This document shows positions 8,301 to 16,469 of a stretch of 64,000 nucleotides of DNA, in pieces. Under the pieces are notes generated by a model. It did no database searches and was not told the origin of the DNA. It saw only the letters and a list, made by a program, of their open reading frames with translations. The stretch comes from G965197555 sp965197555 (GTDB lineage: Bacteria; Chloroflexota; Dehalococcoidia; Lucifugimonadales; UBA3495). The stretch lies in the NCBI GenBank assembly GCA_965197555.1, contig OZ240213.1, positions 1,550,001 through 1,614,000 of the forward strand, read 5' to 3'. The translations under genes and the position numbers were made by a program. Position 1 is the first letter of the stretch. Each line of letters begins with the position of its first letter.

Positions 8301-9557
8301 TTGCCTAGAGAGCCATTTTACACAGCAGTCGATATTGGAAACACCAAGGTGGCTTCCGTTGTAGCTCGCGTCGGCACCGAAGGAGAGCTCAAGATCCTGG
8401 GAACCGGAATTGTCCCGTCCCAGGGAATGCACAAGGGCCGCATCGAAAGCTTAACCGAGGTCCAGGCGGCCGTGCGAGCCTCTTTAGAGGAGGCCCAGCG
8501 GTACATCGGTCGAGGCGTCATCTCCGGTGTCTATGTGGGAGTGAGCGGTACACATCTTACCTGTATGAACACTCAGGACGTGGTGGACAATCCCGGAGAT
8601 GTGGACGACGTCAGCGTGGAGATGCTGGACGAGTTGATCCGGTCCTCCTTTCCCGATGTGGGCCGTTCCCAAGAGGTTGTACACATCATCCCCATTTCCT
8701 ACGACGTAGACGGCCTGTCGGGCGTTCGTAACCCGGTTGGGTTGCACGCCAAGCAAGTGCAGGTTGAGGCCCACGTGGTCCTTAGTGATACCGCCACGCT
8801 GAAGAACAGCATCAAGGCAGTGGAATCCAGCAAGGTCACAGTCAAGAGCCTGGTGCTTCAATCACTGGCGTCTGCCGAGGCAACGCTAACCGGGGACGAA
8901 CGGGAGATGGGCGCCGTGTTAATCGATATCGGAGGAGGCACGACGGACCTGGTTATCTACCGGCAGGGCAGCCCCTGGTACTCGGCGGTTATTCCTGTGG
9001 GAGGAAACCAGCTAACTCGAGACCTCTCGATTGCCCTGAACACCCCGTTCTATTTGGCGGAGGAAATCAAACTCAAGTGGGGGCATGCCCTCCCGGATAC
9101 TGTCAAGTCGAATGAAGAGGTGGTCATTCCGAGCTTCGAGGGCCAGCCCAGGAGTATCGTTCGCCGTAGAGACCTGGCGGAGCCGCTGCAGGCGCGGCTG
9201 GTGGAAATGTTCAAGCTTGTGGTATTGAAGGTGAGACAGTCCGGGTTGAGAGCATTCCCCACGGGAGGTCTGGTACTCACCGGTGGGTGCTCCGAGTTGC
9301 CGGGCATCCGTGAACTGGCCCAGAAGACCTTGGGCGGTCCAGTGCGGGTAGCTTATCCCCGTGGGATTGCAGGTATACCTAGCCACTTGCGGAAGCCCGC
9401 GTTCTCATCTTGCGTGGGACTACTGCTCTGGGGCATCAAGCACCAAGGAGAAAGGCGGCAATATCTCAATGGTGAACGGACTGTCAAGGCCAACCGCAGC
9501 TTGGGTTGGCGTAAGAAGAGGGCGCAGCAAGAAAGCCAGAAAGTAGAAGTGGGCTAG
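8301..9557 (+). CDS. ftsA: Cell division protein FtsA
   Basis: FtsA is the actin-like protein that tethers FtsZ to the membrane. The ATPase phosphate-1 motif is AVDIGNTKVAS near the N terminus and phosphate-2 is LIDIGGGTTDL near residue 210. A late LTGGCSELPG is also typical. Length 418 is normal. The TTG start at 8301 has AAAGGAG ten bases upstream. The basic C-terminal tail containing GWRKKR may serve as the membrane-binding helix, though it is not a clear amphipathic match. ftsZ follows after 111 nt. Confidence 0.93.
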   Translation: MPREPFYTAVDIGNTKVASVVARVGTEGELKILGTGIVPSQGMHKGRIESLTEVQAAVRASLEEAQRYIGRGVISGVYVGVSGTHLTCMNTQDVVDNPGDVDDVSVEMLDELIRSSFPDVGRSQEVVHIIPISYDVDGLSGVRNPVGLHAKQVQVEAHVVLSDTATLKNSIKAVESSKVTVKSLVLQSLASAEATLTGDEREMGAVLIDIGGGTTDLVIYRQGSPWYSAVIPVGGNQLTRDLSIALNTPFYLAEEIKLKWGHALPDTVKSNEEVVIPSFEGQPRSIVRRRDLAEPLQARLVEMFKLVVLKVRQSGLRAFPTGGLVLTGGCSELPGIRELAQKTLGGPVRVAYPRGIAGIPSHLRKPAFSSCVGLLLWGIKHQGERRQYLNGERTVKANRSLGWRKKRAQQESQKVEVG

Positions 9558-9668
9558 AACCAAGTTTGGCTACTGGGGAACTAGCGAGTTGGGGCCACCT
9601 GCCGAACGGAAATATTCGGTCTGCCTCTTGAGCTCGCAATTGCAACGATAAAGGCAAGGAGGGATAAG

Positions 9669-10898
9669 GTGACGCAGTATTGGGGTGACGATCCGTACGA
9701 AACAGACGCGAACCAAATAGGATTACCGGAGGGTGACAGCATGGTATTGGAAAACTCGGCCTCGTGGGAACCGAGCAGAGAGGATGGCTCCCAATTTGAT
9801 TCGGTACCCGAGGTGGGTGGTGGTGCGCCTTTAATCAAGGTCGTTGGTATCGGCGGCGGTGGTAGCAACGCGGTGAGCCGGATGTTCAAAGAAAAGATTC
9901 CGGTGGTTGAATATTACGCGGTCAACACCGATGCCCAGCACCTGTTCCGCTGTGATGTGGCCCACCGGCTGGCTATTGGCCAGAACCTTACGAGGGGGCT
10001 GGGAGCCGGAGCCAATCCCGACCTGGGTAGGCAAGCCGCGGAAGAGAGCCGCCAAGAGGTTGAAAGGGCCTTGGAGGGTTCTGACATGGTATTCCTGGCG
10101 GTGGGGATGGGCGGTGGTACCGGCACCGGCGCTTCCCCGGTGGTAGCCCAGATTGCCAAGGAGACCGGCGCCTTGACCGTCGCGGTGGTTAGCCGCCCCT
10201 TCTCCTTCGAAGCTGCTGCCCGCCGCAAGAACGCCGAAGAGGGTATCAGCAGGCTCAAAGACCATGTCGATACCGTGATCGTGATCCCCAACGACCGGCT
10301 GCTTCAACTCAACAGCGTCGGCGAACAGACCTTCACCTGGGAAGACGCGCTTAAAATGGCTGACTCTGTACTGCAGCAGGGCATCCAGGCCATCGCCGAA
10401 GTGGTTACGGTTCCCGGCGAGATCAACGTAGACTTTGCTGACGTGAAGACCATCTTGTCCAACGCGGGCCCTGCCTGGCTGGCCATAGGCCGGGGCAAAG
10501 GGGAAACCAGGGCGGCGGACGCAGCCAGGATGGCAACCAAGAGCCCTCTGCTTGATATCGCTATGGATGGCGCCAAGCGGATCCTATTCGTGATAAGCGG
10601 TGGTCCCACGCTGAGTCTCCAGGAAGTGCAGGACGCGGCGAATGTTATACAGGAGATGTCAGACCCTGAAGCCAATATAATCTTCGGCACATCCCGGGAC
10701 CCTAAGCTAGAAGACGAAGTCAAAATCACCATGGTTGCTGCGGCCTTCCCCTTACTGCAAGAAACCGAACACATGCGGGAAATCGAGTTGGAGCGTTTGC
10801 TCCAGGATGTAATCCCGGAGTCAGAGGAAGAGCTTGAGGTACCCAGCTTCCTGCGCGGACAACACGCCCGGGCCAAAGGCCGGGGCTTCTTCCGCTAG
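9669..10898 (+). CDS. ftsZ: Cell division GTPase FtsZ
   Basis: FtsZ is the tubulin-like GTPase forming the division ring. It has the nucleotide-binding KVVGIGGGGSNAV, the tubulin signature GGGTGTG near residue 147 and the catalytic T7 loop NVDFADVKTI. Near the C terminus LEVPSFLRG matches the conserved peptide that binds FtsA and other partners. A roughly 50-residue N-terminal extension is somewhat long. The GTG start at 9669 has AAGGAGGG closely upstream. The gene ends the rsmH-ftsA-ftsZ unit and is followed by a hairpin and then a strong terminator. Confidence 0.96.
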   Translation: MTQYWGDDPYETDANQIGLPEGDSMVLENSASWEPSREDGSQFDSVPEVGGGAPLIKVVGIGGGGSNAVSRMFKEKIPVVEYYAVNTDAQHLFRCDVAHRLAIGQNLTRGLGAGANPDLGRQAAEESRQEVERALEGSDMVFLAVGMGGGTGTGASPVVAQIAKETGALTVAVVSRPFSFEAAARRKNAEEGISRLKDHVDTVIVIPNDRLLQLNSVGEQTFTWEDALKMADSVLQQGIQAIAEVVTVPGEINVDFADVKTILSNAGPAWLAIGRGKGETRAADAARMATKSPLLDIAMDGAKRILFVISGGPTLSLQEVQDAANVIQEMSDPEANIIFGTSRDPKLEDEVKITMVAAAFPLLQETEHMREIELERLLQDVIPESEEELEVPSFLRGQHARAKGRGFFR

Positions 10899-10899
10899 A

Positions 10900-10923
10900 C
10901 GGGTCTGGCTAAAGCCAGACCCG
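10900..10923 (+). other. Inverted repeat immediately after ftsZ
   Basis: An 11-bp inverted repeat with only two unpaired central bases starts 2 nt after the ftsZ stop. No T-run follows, so it is not a standard intrinsic terminator. It could protect the 3' end of the message or mark a processing point. The functional terminator is more likely the hairpin at 11071. Confidence 0.45.
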
Positions 10924-11070
10924 TACCAAGGAACGCCGGACAACCGGTCGCGCCAGTCCACGACGCGGACGCGCGGCCGCCAGGATCTCGAGTAATGTTC
11001 TCGGAGGCCTAAGAGCAGTACTAGCCCTTATTTGGGAATCCTGAATCCAGGCGCCCGGGAATCATCGTCA

Positions 11071-11107
11071 GGCTGCCCTTCCTTAATAGGAAGGGCAGCC
11101 TTTTGTT
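11071..11107 (+). terminator. Intrinsic terminator of the rsmH-ftsA-ftsZ unit
   Basis: A perfect 12-bp stem (11071-11082 with 11089-11100) and a 6-base loop are followed directly by TTTTGTT. It isolates the division genes from the nrdR promoter about 90 bases downstream. The stretch between ftsZ and this stem shows nothing else. Confidence 0.88.
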
Positions 11108-11195
11108 ATTGGCTGAATCGCCCACCCCACGACCCTCGACTTCGTGTCGGAGATCAGGTCGCCGGCGGGGGGCTAGGGATAAGGGCTGACGAGCA

Positions 11196-11224
11196 TTGAC
11201 TTTAAGAATAGTGGCCAATACAAT
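11196..11224 (+). promoter_or_regulatory. nrdR promoter
   Basis: TTGACT (11196-11201) and TACAAT (11219-11224) are separated by exactly 17 bases, close to a sigma-70-type consensus. Predicted transcription start is near 11231, giving a leader of about 88 nt. The layout matches that of the nrdJ promoter. Confidence 0.7.
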
Positions 11225-11229
11225 CGTAG

Positions 11230-11276
11230 CTACCATAGATTGTGGTTTCGGTTAACAATAACACTCTATATAGTAT
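11230..11276. promoter_or_regulatory. Paired NrdR-box-like operators upstream of nrdR
   Basis: Two 16-bp sites resemble the known NrdR box ACACWATATMTWGTGT. The site at 11261-11276 matches 14 of 16 positions and the one at 11230-11245 matches 11. Their centres are 31 bp apart, about three helical turns, as in characterised nrd promoters. They begin 5 nt after the -10, so bound NrdR would block initiation or early elongation. This implies autoregulation of nrdR. Confidence 0.72.
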
Positions 11277-11318
11277 TTTTAGACAATTCTGAAACAGATT
11301 TGAGAAAGTTACTGCAAC

Positions 11319-11930
11319 ATGCGTTGTCCATACTGTTCGGACCCTGAGTCCCGAGTAACCGACTCCCGCGTAGTCGAAAACGGAATCAGGCGCCGCCGGG
11401 AATGTTTGAAGTGCGGCCTGAGGTTTACCACCTATGAGCGCATCCAGGCTACTGCTCTGATGGTGACCAAGCAGGACAACCGCCGGGAAGAGTTCGACCG
11501 AGAGAAACTCACGCTGGGAATAAGGAAGGCCTGCGCCAAGCGGCCCGTCTCGTCCCGGACCGTCGAAAAGCTGGTGGAAGACATAGAGTCCGAGCTACAA
11601 CATATGGGGCAGGTGGAAGTGCCCACCCGCATCCTTGGCACCATGGTTATGGAGCGGCTTATAAATCTGGATCGCGTTGCCTACATACGCTACGCCAGCG
11701 TATACCGGGACTTCCAGGATATCGAGAGCTTCGAACGAGTAGTCAAAGACCTGAGGGAAGAGGGTCCTCAGATGGCTTTGCCGGAAACCCCTCCGGCAGG
11801 TGCCCGTCGGCGGAGACGGCGCAACACGGCCACTGCGTTGCGGTACCGGCCCCGGAACCTAAGCAATCAGGGAAACAGTGCCCATCCAGAGGGCAGCGGA
11901 GATTCGGAGATGGAGTCCCGAGATGAGTAG
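11319..11930 (+). CDS. nrdR: Transcriptional repressor NrdR
   Basis: NrdR senses ATP/dATP and represses ribonucleotide reductase genes. The N-terminal zinc ribbon has Cys3, Cys6, Cys29 and Cys32, with RRRREC typical of the DNA-binding part. The ATP-cone follows (about 48-140, starting at MVTKQDNRREEFDREK). At 203 residues it is about 50 longer than most NrdR proteins, the extra being a basic, proline-rich C-terminal tail with RRRRRR. Paired NrdR-box-like sites precede both this gene and nrdJ. Confidence 0.95.
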   Translation: MRCPYCSDPESRVTDSRVVENGIRRRRECLKCGLRFTTYERIQATALMVTKQDNRREEFDREKLTLGIRKACAKRPVSSRTVEKLVEDIESELQHMGQVEVPTRILGTMVMERLINLDRVAYIRYASVYRDFQDIESFERVVKDLREEGPQMALPETPPAGARRRRRRNTATALRYRPRNLSNQGNSAHPEGSGDSEMESRDE

Positions 11931-12159
11931 CAGTCTGCAGTATACAGCGCTCACCAGGCTCTTGACTCTCAACAACTGGGTCCACGACTTGGAAAACGAA
12001 CTGTGCGGGGTAAAAATGCCTGTACGCTTAACAAGCGACGGCAACGAGGTTGAGGAGGACGTTAGCCGGATCGCGGTGTTGCAAGAGCAGATCGACCAAG
12101 GTGTGAGGGCCAGCCTGGCCACGTGCTGGCTAGGCACGGAAACCGACCTCGACGCCTAA
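11923..12159 (+). CDS. Small hypothetical protein between nrdR and nrdJ
   Basis: A 78-residue product starts at the ATG at 11923, overlapping the last 8 nt of nrdR, with a GGAG upstream. I do not recognise the family. It looks mostly helical and acidic, with LTLNNWVHDLENEL in the first half and VSRIAVLQEQIDQGVRAS in the second, and shows no signal peptide or membrane segment. The overlap points to translation coupled to nrdR, and its place before nrdJ suggests a link to dNTP metabolism, which is only an inference. Confidence 0.6.
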   Translation: MSSSLQYTALTRLLTLNNWVHDLENELCGVKMPVRLTSDGNEVEEDVSRIAVLQEQIDQGVRASLATCWLGTETDLDA

Positions 12160-12299
12160 GCTTGGAGTCGCGGTTTCCCCGTGCCATAGCCATGGGGACC
12201 GCGCCGTGGCTGCCAACGCCCCTGTCTAAGGCAGGTGGGTGGTGCCAGCCGTTTCACAGTATGTCCTCGGCTCGACATTAATTTGCAACCCTCGTGGCG

Positions 12300-12328
12300 T
12301 TGACTTTCCGCGTTTCACCCATTAAAAT
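12300..12328 (+). promoter_or_regulatory. nrdJ promoter
   Basis: TTGACT (12300-12305) and TAAAAT (12323-12328) are 17 bases apart. Predicted start of transcription is near 12335, leaving a leader of about 268 nt before nrdJ. Confidence 0.68.
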
Positions 12329-12333
12329 CTCCG

Positions 12334-12380
12334 CTACTGTATATTGTGTCACATAGCACCTATTGCGCTGTATATAGTAG
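12334..12380. promoter_or_regulatory. Paired NrdR-box-like operators upstream of nrdJ
   Basis: The site at 12334-12349 matches the NrdR box at 13 of 16 positions and the one at 12365-12380 at 11. The centre-to-centre distance is 31 bp and the first site begins 5 nt after the -10, identical to the nrdR control region. This predicts that nrdR product represses nrdJ when dATP is high. Confidence 0.72.
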
Positions 12381-12602
12381 AAATTGTCTCTAATTAACGG
12401 TTGACTGGCCTGCACCATCGTCCCGAACTAGTCTAGGTTTCATGTAATGCTCTGTGTGGATGAACTATATAGCTCTTCCACGGTCCCTTAGAACAATGAC
12501 AAACGCCGTGTCTCAAACGCTGATTCTTGAGCTATTAAATTTTCTTTGATTTGAGAGAGCCCCTATTGTAAATCGATTCATCCACTGGGTGGATGACGGC
12601 AG
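12381..12602 (+). other. nrdJ 5' leader
   Basis: About 220 bases of mostly AT-rich untranslated leader follow the operators. I looked for a cobalamin riboswitch, which would suit a B12-dependent reductase, and found no B12-box-like core. The only clear element is a short hairpin (CATCCA and TGGATG around CTGGG) about 10 bases before the start codon, which could affect ribosome access. Upstream of the promoter (12160-12299) there is a GC-rich hairpin around 12170-12205 and no gene. Confidence 0.4.
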
Positions 12603-15062
12603 ATGGCGGAATTATCCAGGAGGCCCGAGATGACTGTTGCCCGGGAAGATTCGGAAACTACATATTCAATTGACGACCGCCGCCGCCGTATTGTTGCGGC
12701 CTTGTCCGCCGAGGGCATTGCTCAGCAACTCAGCGAGGCTTCGCCTCAGCTCTCCGATAATGCTCAGGTCGTTTTGGAGCGCCGGTACTTGTCCAAGGAC
12801 CGGGAGGGCAACGTGCTCGAACAGCCCAACGGCATGTTCCGTCGTGTGGCCCACAACCTGTCCCAGGCGGACCTGAACTACGGTGCGACCGAAGCACAGC
12901 GGCAGGCCACCGAGGACGAGTTCTACAACATTATGCGGGGGCTGGAGTTGTTGCCTAACTCGCCGACCCTGATGAACGCGGGGCGGGAACTTCAACAGCT
13001 TTCGGCCTGTTTCGTCCTACCAGTGGACGACGCTCTGGATTCAATTTTCAACAAAGTCAAGCAAACGGCATTGATCCACAAAAGCGGCGGTGGGACCGGT
13101 TTCTCCTTCAGCCGCCTCCGGCCCGAGGGGGACGTGGTGGGGTCCACTGGTGGCATCGCCAGTGGTCCGGTCAGCTTCATCCGAGCTTTCGACACCGCCA
13201 CCGACGTGGTGAAGCAGGGCGGTACTCGACGCGGCGCCAACATGGGCATTTTGAATGTGAATCACCCGGACGTAATGAAGTTCATCGAGTCCAAGGAAGA
13301 CGGCCAGCACCTGAATAATTTCAATATCTCGGTGGCCGTGGACGCGGATTTCATGGAGCGGGTCAAGGTCGGGCAGGATTACGACTTGGTGAGTCCTCGC
13401 ACCGGTCAGGTTACCGGACAGCTCAACGCCAAGGAGGTCTTCGAGAAGATCGCTAAAATGGCTTGGCTGACCGGCGACCCCGGTCTGATCTTCTTGGACG
13501 TGATAAACAGGGACAATCCCAACCCCCAGCTGGGCGACATCGAGAGCACCAATCCATGCGGTGAGCAACCATTGCTGCCCTATGAGTCGTGCAACTTGGC
13601 CTCCGTAAACCTGGCCCGCATGGTCAAATACTCCGATGGGGACGTGTCGATAGATTGGGAACGGTTAGAGCAGGTGGTGCGCACCTCCGTGCACCTCCTA
13701 GATAACGTTATCGACATGAACAACTACCCGATACCTGAAATCGATGAAATGAGCAAAAAGACCCGGCGCATCGGCCTTGGGGTCATGGGCTTCTCCGACC
13801 TGCTGATTCAATTGGGCATTCGCTACGACTCCGAGGAGGCCCTAAGGATAGCGGACCAGGTCATGGAAAAGATCCAAGACCAGACCCACCATGCCTCGGC
13901 GGACCTGGCTGGTAAGCGAGGCAACTTTCCCGCCTGGGAGGGCAGCATCTATAATGTTCCGGGCAACGTCAGACCCATGCGCAACTCCGCTCCCACTACC
14001 ATCGCTCCCACCGGGACCATCAGCATCATCGCTGCTGCATCTAGCGGTATTGAGCCACTGTTTGCATTGAGCTACGTTCGCAACGTCATGGACAACACCC
14101 GGTTGGTGGAGGGGAACCCCTACTTTGAGGCAGTCGCCAAACACGAAGGGTTTTACTCGGCGGAGTTGATGGAGCGGCTGGCTGAGTCCGGCAGTCTGGA
14201 CCAATTGGACCCGGAGATGAATGTGCCCCAGTGGGTCAAGGATGTTTTCTGCACTTCCCACGATATCAGTCCCGATTGGCACGTGCAGATGCAGGGGGCT
14301 GTGCAGCGCCACACCGACAACTCGGTCTCCAAGACCATCAACTTTCCTCACCATGCCACTGTCGACGAGATAGCAGGCGCCTACATGCTGGCCTATGAAC
14401 TGGGCTGCAAAGGAATCACCGTTTACCGTGACGGCAGCAAAGCGGGACAGGTGCTGAGCACTGGCGAGGCCGAAAAAGAGACCGCTGGCTTGGTGCCCGC
14501 GTTGGTTGAGCCCGCCTCCCCAGCCCATGCGGTCCCTCGAGCGCGGCCTAGACGGATTCGCGGCATTACCGAGCGGGTGCGCACCGGCCACGGTAACATG
14601 TACGTGACCATCAACTTCGACGAAGATGAAGGGCCCTTTGAAGTATTTGGCAACCTGGGCAAAGCCGGTGGCTGTGACTCGGCCCAACTGGAAGCCATAT
14701 CCCGCTTGGTTTCCTTAGCCTTGCGTTCGGGGATAGACCCGCGCGTAGTAATTGAGCAGCTTAGAGGCATCACCTGCTGCCCCGCCTGGGATGAAGGCAC
14801 ATTGGTGGGCTCCAGCCCCGACGCGGTGGCGTTGGCCTTGCAGCGCAACTTGGAGCAACAGTCCGGGCACACTGCCCATGGTCAGATACTCGATGATGCC
14901 AGTAGCGGAGTCCAGATGAACCTGCTCAGCCGGACCGCACCCAATGGCAACAGGAACGGGAATGTGGTGCCTGCTAGGAGGTGCCCCGACTGTAACTCCC
15001 CGGTCTATTCACAGGAGGGTTGCATGATGTGTGTGTCTTGCGGCTGGAACCGTTGTGAGTAG
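12603..15062 (+). CDS. nrdJ: Class II (adenosylcobalamin-dependent) ribonucleotide reductase
   Basis: NrdJ reduces ribonucleotides to deoxyribonucleotides using an adenosylcobalamin radical, without oxygen dependence. Conserved motifs include ACFVLPV with a substrate-site Cys, NPCGEQ with Asn317, Cys319 and Glu321 at the radical site, and PTGTISIIAAASSGIEP in the barrel. After about residue 640 comes a TSCPD-type domain, and the chain ends in a zinc-ribbon-like cysteine cluster (CPDCN, then CMMCVSCG and a final Cys). Length 819 fits this subclass. An ATG at 12630 is an alternative start. Confidence 0.96.
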   Translation: MAELSRRPEMTVAREDSETTYSIDDRRRRIVAALSAEGIAQQLSEASPQLSDNAQVVLERRYLSKDREGNVLEQPNGMFRRVAHNLSQADLNYGATEAQRQATEDEFYNIMRGLELLPNSPTLMNAGRELQQLSACFVLPVDDALDSIFNKVKQTALIHKSGGGTGFSFSRLRPEGDVVGSTGGIASGPVSFIRAFDTATDVVKQGGTRRGANMGILNVNHPDVMKFIESKEDGQHLNNFNISVAVDADFMERVKVGQDYDLVSPRTGQVTGQLNAKEVFEKIAKMAWLTGDPGLIFLDVINRDNPNPQLGDIESTNPCGEQPLLPYESCNLASVNLARMVKYSDGDVSIDWERLEQVVRTSVHLLDNVIDMNNYPIPEIDEMSKKTRRIGLGVMGFSDLLIQLGIRYDSEEALRIADQVMEKIQDQTHHASADLAGKRGNFPAWEGSIYNVPGNVRPMRNSAPTTIAPTGTISIIAAASSGIEPLFALSYVRNVMDNTRLVEGNPYFEAVAKHEGFYSAELMERLAESGSLDQLDPEMNVPQWVKDVFCTSHDISPDWHVQMQGAVQRHTDNSVSKTINFPHHATVDEIAGAYMLAYELGCKGITVYRDGSKAGQVLSTGEAEKETAGLVPALVEPASPAHAVPRARPRRIRGITERVRTGHGNMYVTINFDEDEGPFEVFGNLGKAGGCDSAQLEAISRLVSLALRSGIDPRVVIEQLRGITCCPAWDEGTLVGSSPDAVALALQRNLEQQSGHTAHGQILDDASSGVQMNLLSRTAPNGNRNGNVVPARRCPDCNSPVYSQEGCMMCVSCGWNRCE

Positions 15063-15090
15063 CAGGGACTGCCGAAGCTGTGGCAGCCAG

Positions 15091-15127
15091 AATAGAGCCC
15101 TCGGCGCCAAGCGAGGGCTCTATTTTT
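15091..15127 (+). terminator. Intrinsic terminator after nrdJ
   Basis: A perfect 13-bp stem (15091-15103 with 15112-15124) and an 8-base loop end in a T-rich run. It separates nrdJ from the pdxA-like gene. Confidence 0.9.
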
Positions 15128-15155
15128 GTCTCTGAGGGGTAAGACGCGGAGTTTC

Positions 15156-15164
15156 TGCTAAAAT
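15156..15164 (+). promoter_or_regulatory. Extended -10 candidate for the pdxA-like gene
   Basis: TGCTAAAAT is an extended -10 element (TGn plus TAAAAT) located 35 bases before the start codon and just after the nrdJ terminator. No good -35 is visible. Confidence 0.4.
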
Positions 15165-15198
15165 CTGCTTGTCAAACAATACCCTGAAGGAGAAGACC

Positions 15199-16215
15199 AT
15201 GGCAGACGATTACAAGCCGGCCATTGCTATCACCATGGGAGACCCATGCGGAATCGGGCCGGAGGTGGTGGTCAAAGCTTTGGCCGACCCTTGGGTTTAC
15301 GATTCTTGCCGCCCCTTAGTAATCGGTAGCACCTACGCTATAGAGCAGGGCCTGAAGGTGGCCGGCCTGCACTTGAGGGTTTCCAGGATCGACGATCCTG
15401 CCGGAGCGGGGATGGACCCCACGTCGGTTGATGTCTTGGACCCGGGCAATCTCAATCCCGAGGACATCACTGTTAGCAAAATCAGCCCTCCGTGCGGCAA
15501 AGCCGCCATGGAGTGGGTTACCAAGGCGGGGGAATTGGCGATGCAAGGGGCGGTGGCTGGCCTGGCCACAGCCCCCTTGAACAAAGAAGCCGCCAGCTTG
15601 GCTGGGTACGAGTCAATCGGCCACATGGAGCTGCTGCAGGAGCTCTCCGGCGCCAAGACTGTGGCGACCATGCTGATGGCCAAGAACCTCCGAGTGGTCC
15701 ACCTCACCACCCATCGGTCGCTGCGGTTGGCTTGCGACTATGTCAAGAAAGAGCGCATCCTGGACTTTCTTCAACTGACCCACGACAGCTTCGTCAAGTG
15801 GGGCACCGCGGAGCCCAGGATAGGTGTTGCGGCGCTCAATCCCCACGGAAGTGACGGAGGCCTGTTGGGCAACGAGGAGGCCGAGGAGATCGCTCCGGCG
15901 GTGGAAGATGCCAAGCTAAGAGGCATTCTGGCCGCGGGCCCTGTGCCAGCGGACGTTGTCTTCCATCAAGCGATTCAAGGCCGTTATGATGCAGTGCTTG
16001 CCATGTTCCACGACCAGGGCCATATCCCCGTAAAGGTCTATGGTTTCGAGGAGAGTATTACAGCCAATCTGGGTCTGCCCTTCGTGCGCACCTCTGTAGA
16101 CCATGGCACTGCCTTCGACATCGCGGGTAGAGGAATGGCGACCCACACCAGCATGCTTGAAGCTATACGTTTGGCCGTGGCTTTTGCCAGGGGAGATGGT
16201 CTGGCCGACTTTTGA
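15199..16215 (+). CDS. pdxA: 4-hydroxythreonine-4-phosphate dehydrogenase family (PdxA-like)
   Basis: PdxA oxidises 4-phosphohydroxy-L-threonine with NAD in vitamin B6 synthesis. The 338-residue protein has the family opening MGDPCGIGPEVV, the metal-ligand segment with LNPHGSDGG and FHDQGH, and a late SVDHGTAFDIAG. The ATG at 15199 has AAGGAG six bases upstream; a TTG at 15169 is not supported. No other B6 gene is nearby. The family also includes PdxA2 and catabolic paralogues, so the exact substrate is uncertain. Confidence 0.85.
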   Translation: MADDYKPAIAITMGDPCGIGPEVVVKALADPWVYDSCRPLVIGSTYAIEQGLKVAGLHLRVSRIDDPAGAGMDPTSVDVLDPGNLNPEDITVSKISPPCGKAAMEWVTKAGELAMQGAVAGLATAPLNKEAASLAGYESIGHMELLQELSGAKTVATMLMAKNLRVVHLTTHRSLRLACDYVKKERILDFLQLTHDSFVKWGTAEPRIGVAALNPHGSDGGLLGNEEAEEIAPAVEDAKLRGILAAGPVPADVVFHQAIQGRYDAVLAMFHDQGHIPVKVYGFEESITANLGLPFVRTSVDHGTAFDIAGRGMATHTSMLEAIRLAVAFARGDGLADF

Positions 16216-16414
16216 GGCCAACGTTTTTCGGCCATCTGCGACCTCCACCACATTTCATCTGTGGCGCCACATGGGTCCCGGGGGCGGTGAACCTCGATCC
16301 GCCTTTGAGTTTGCCCCAGGGTAATCGCATATTAGCTGAAAAGAACCGTTCACTGATGCGATTGCCTGCAGTTTGCCGTCTAAACAAAGTCAGCGCCAAG
16401 TCTCTGCGGCAGAG

Positions 16415-16420
16415 TATAAT
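16415..16420 (+). promoter_or_regulatory. -10 candidate for proC
   Basis: A perfect TATAAT lies 50 bases before the proC start; no clear -35 is seen at the right distance. The 254-base gap after the pdxA-like gene holds no gene. Confidence 0.35.
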
Positions 16421-16469
16421 GTTTGATAGAGTCAGGGCGTAGAATTCAACGATATCGAAAGAAGTTGCT

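Noticed and set aside
12381..12602. Cobalamin riboswitch before nrdJ
   Set aside because: Expected for a B12 enzyme, but no B12-box-like core or matching helices were found.
13842..14687. Minus-strand 281-codon frame inside nrdJ
   Set aside because: It mirrors codons of a strongly conserved gene and shows no domain.
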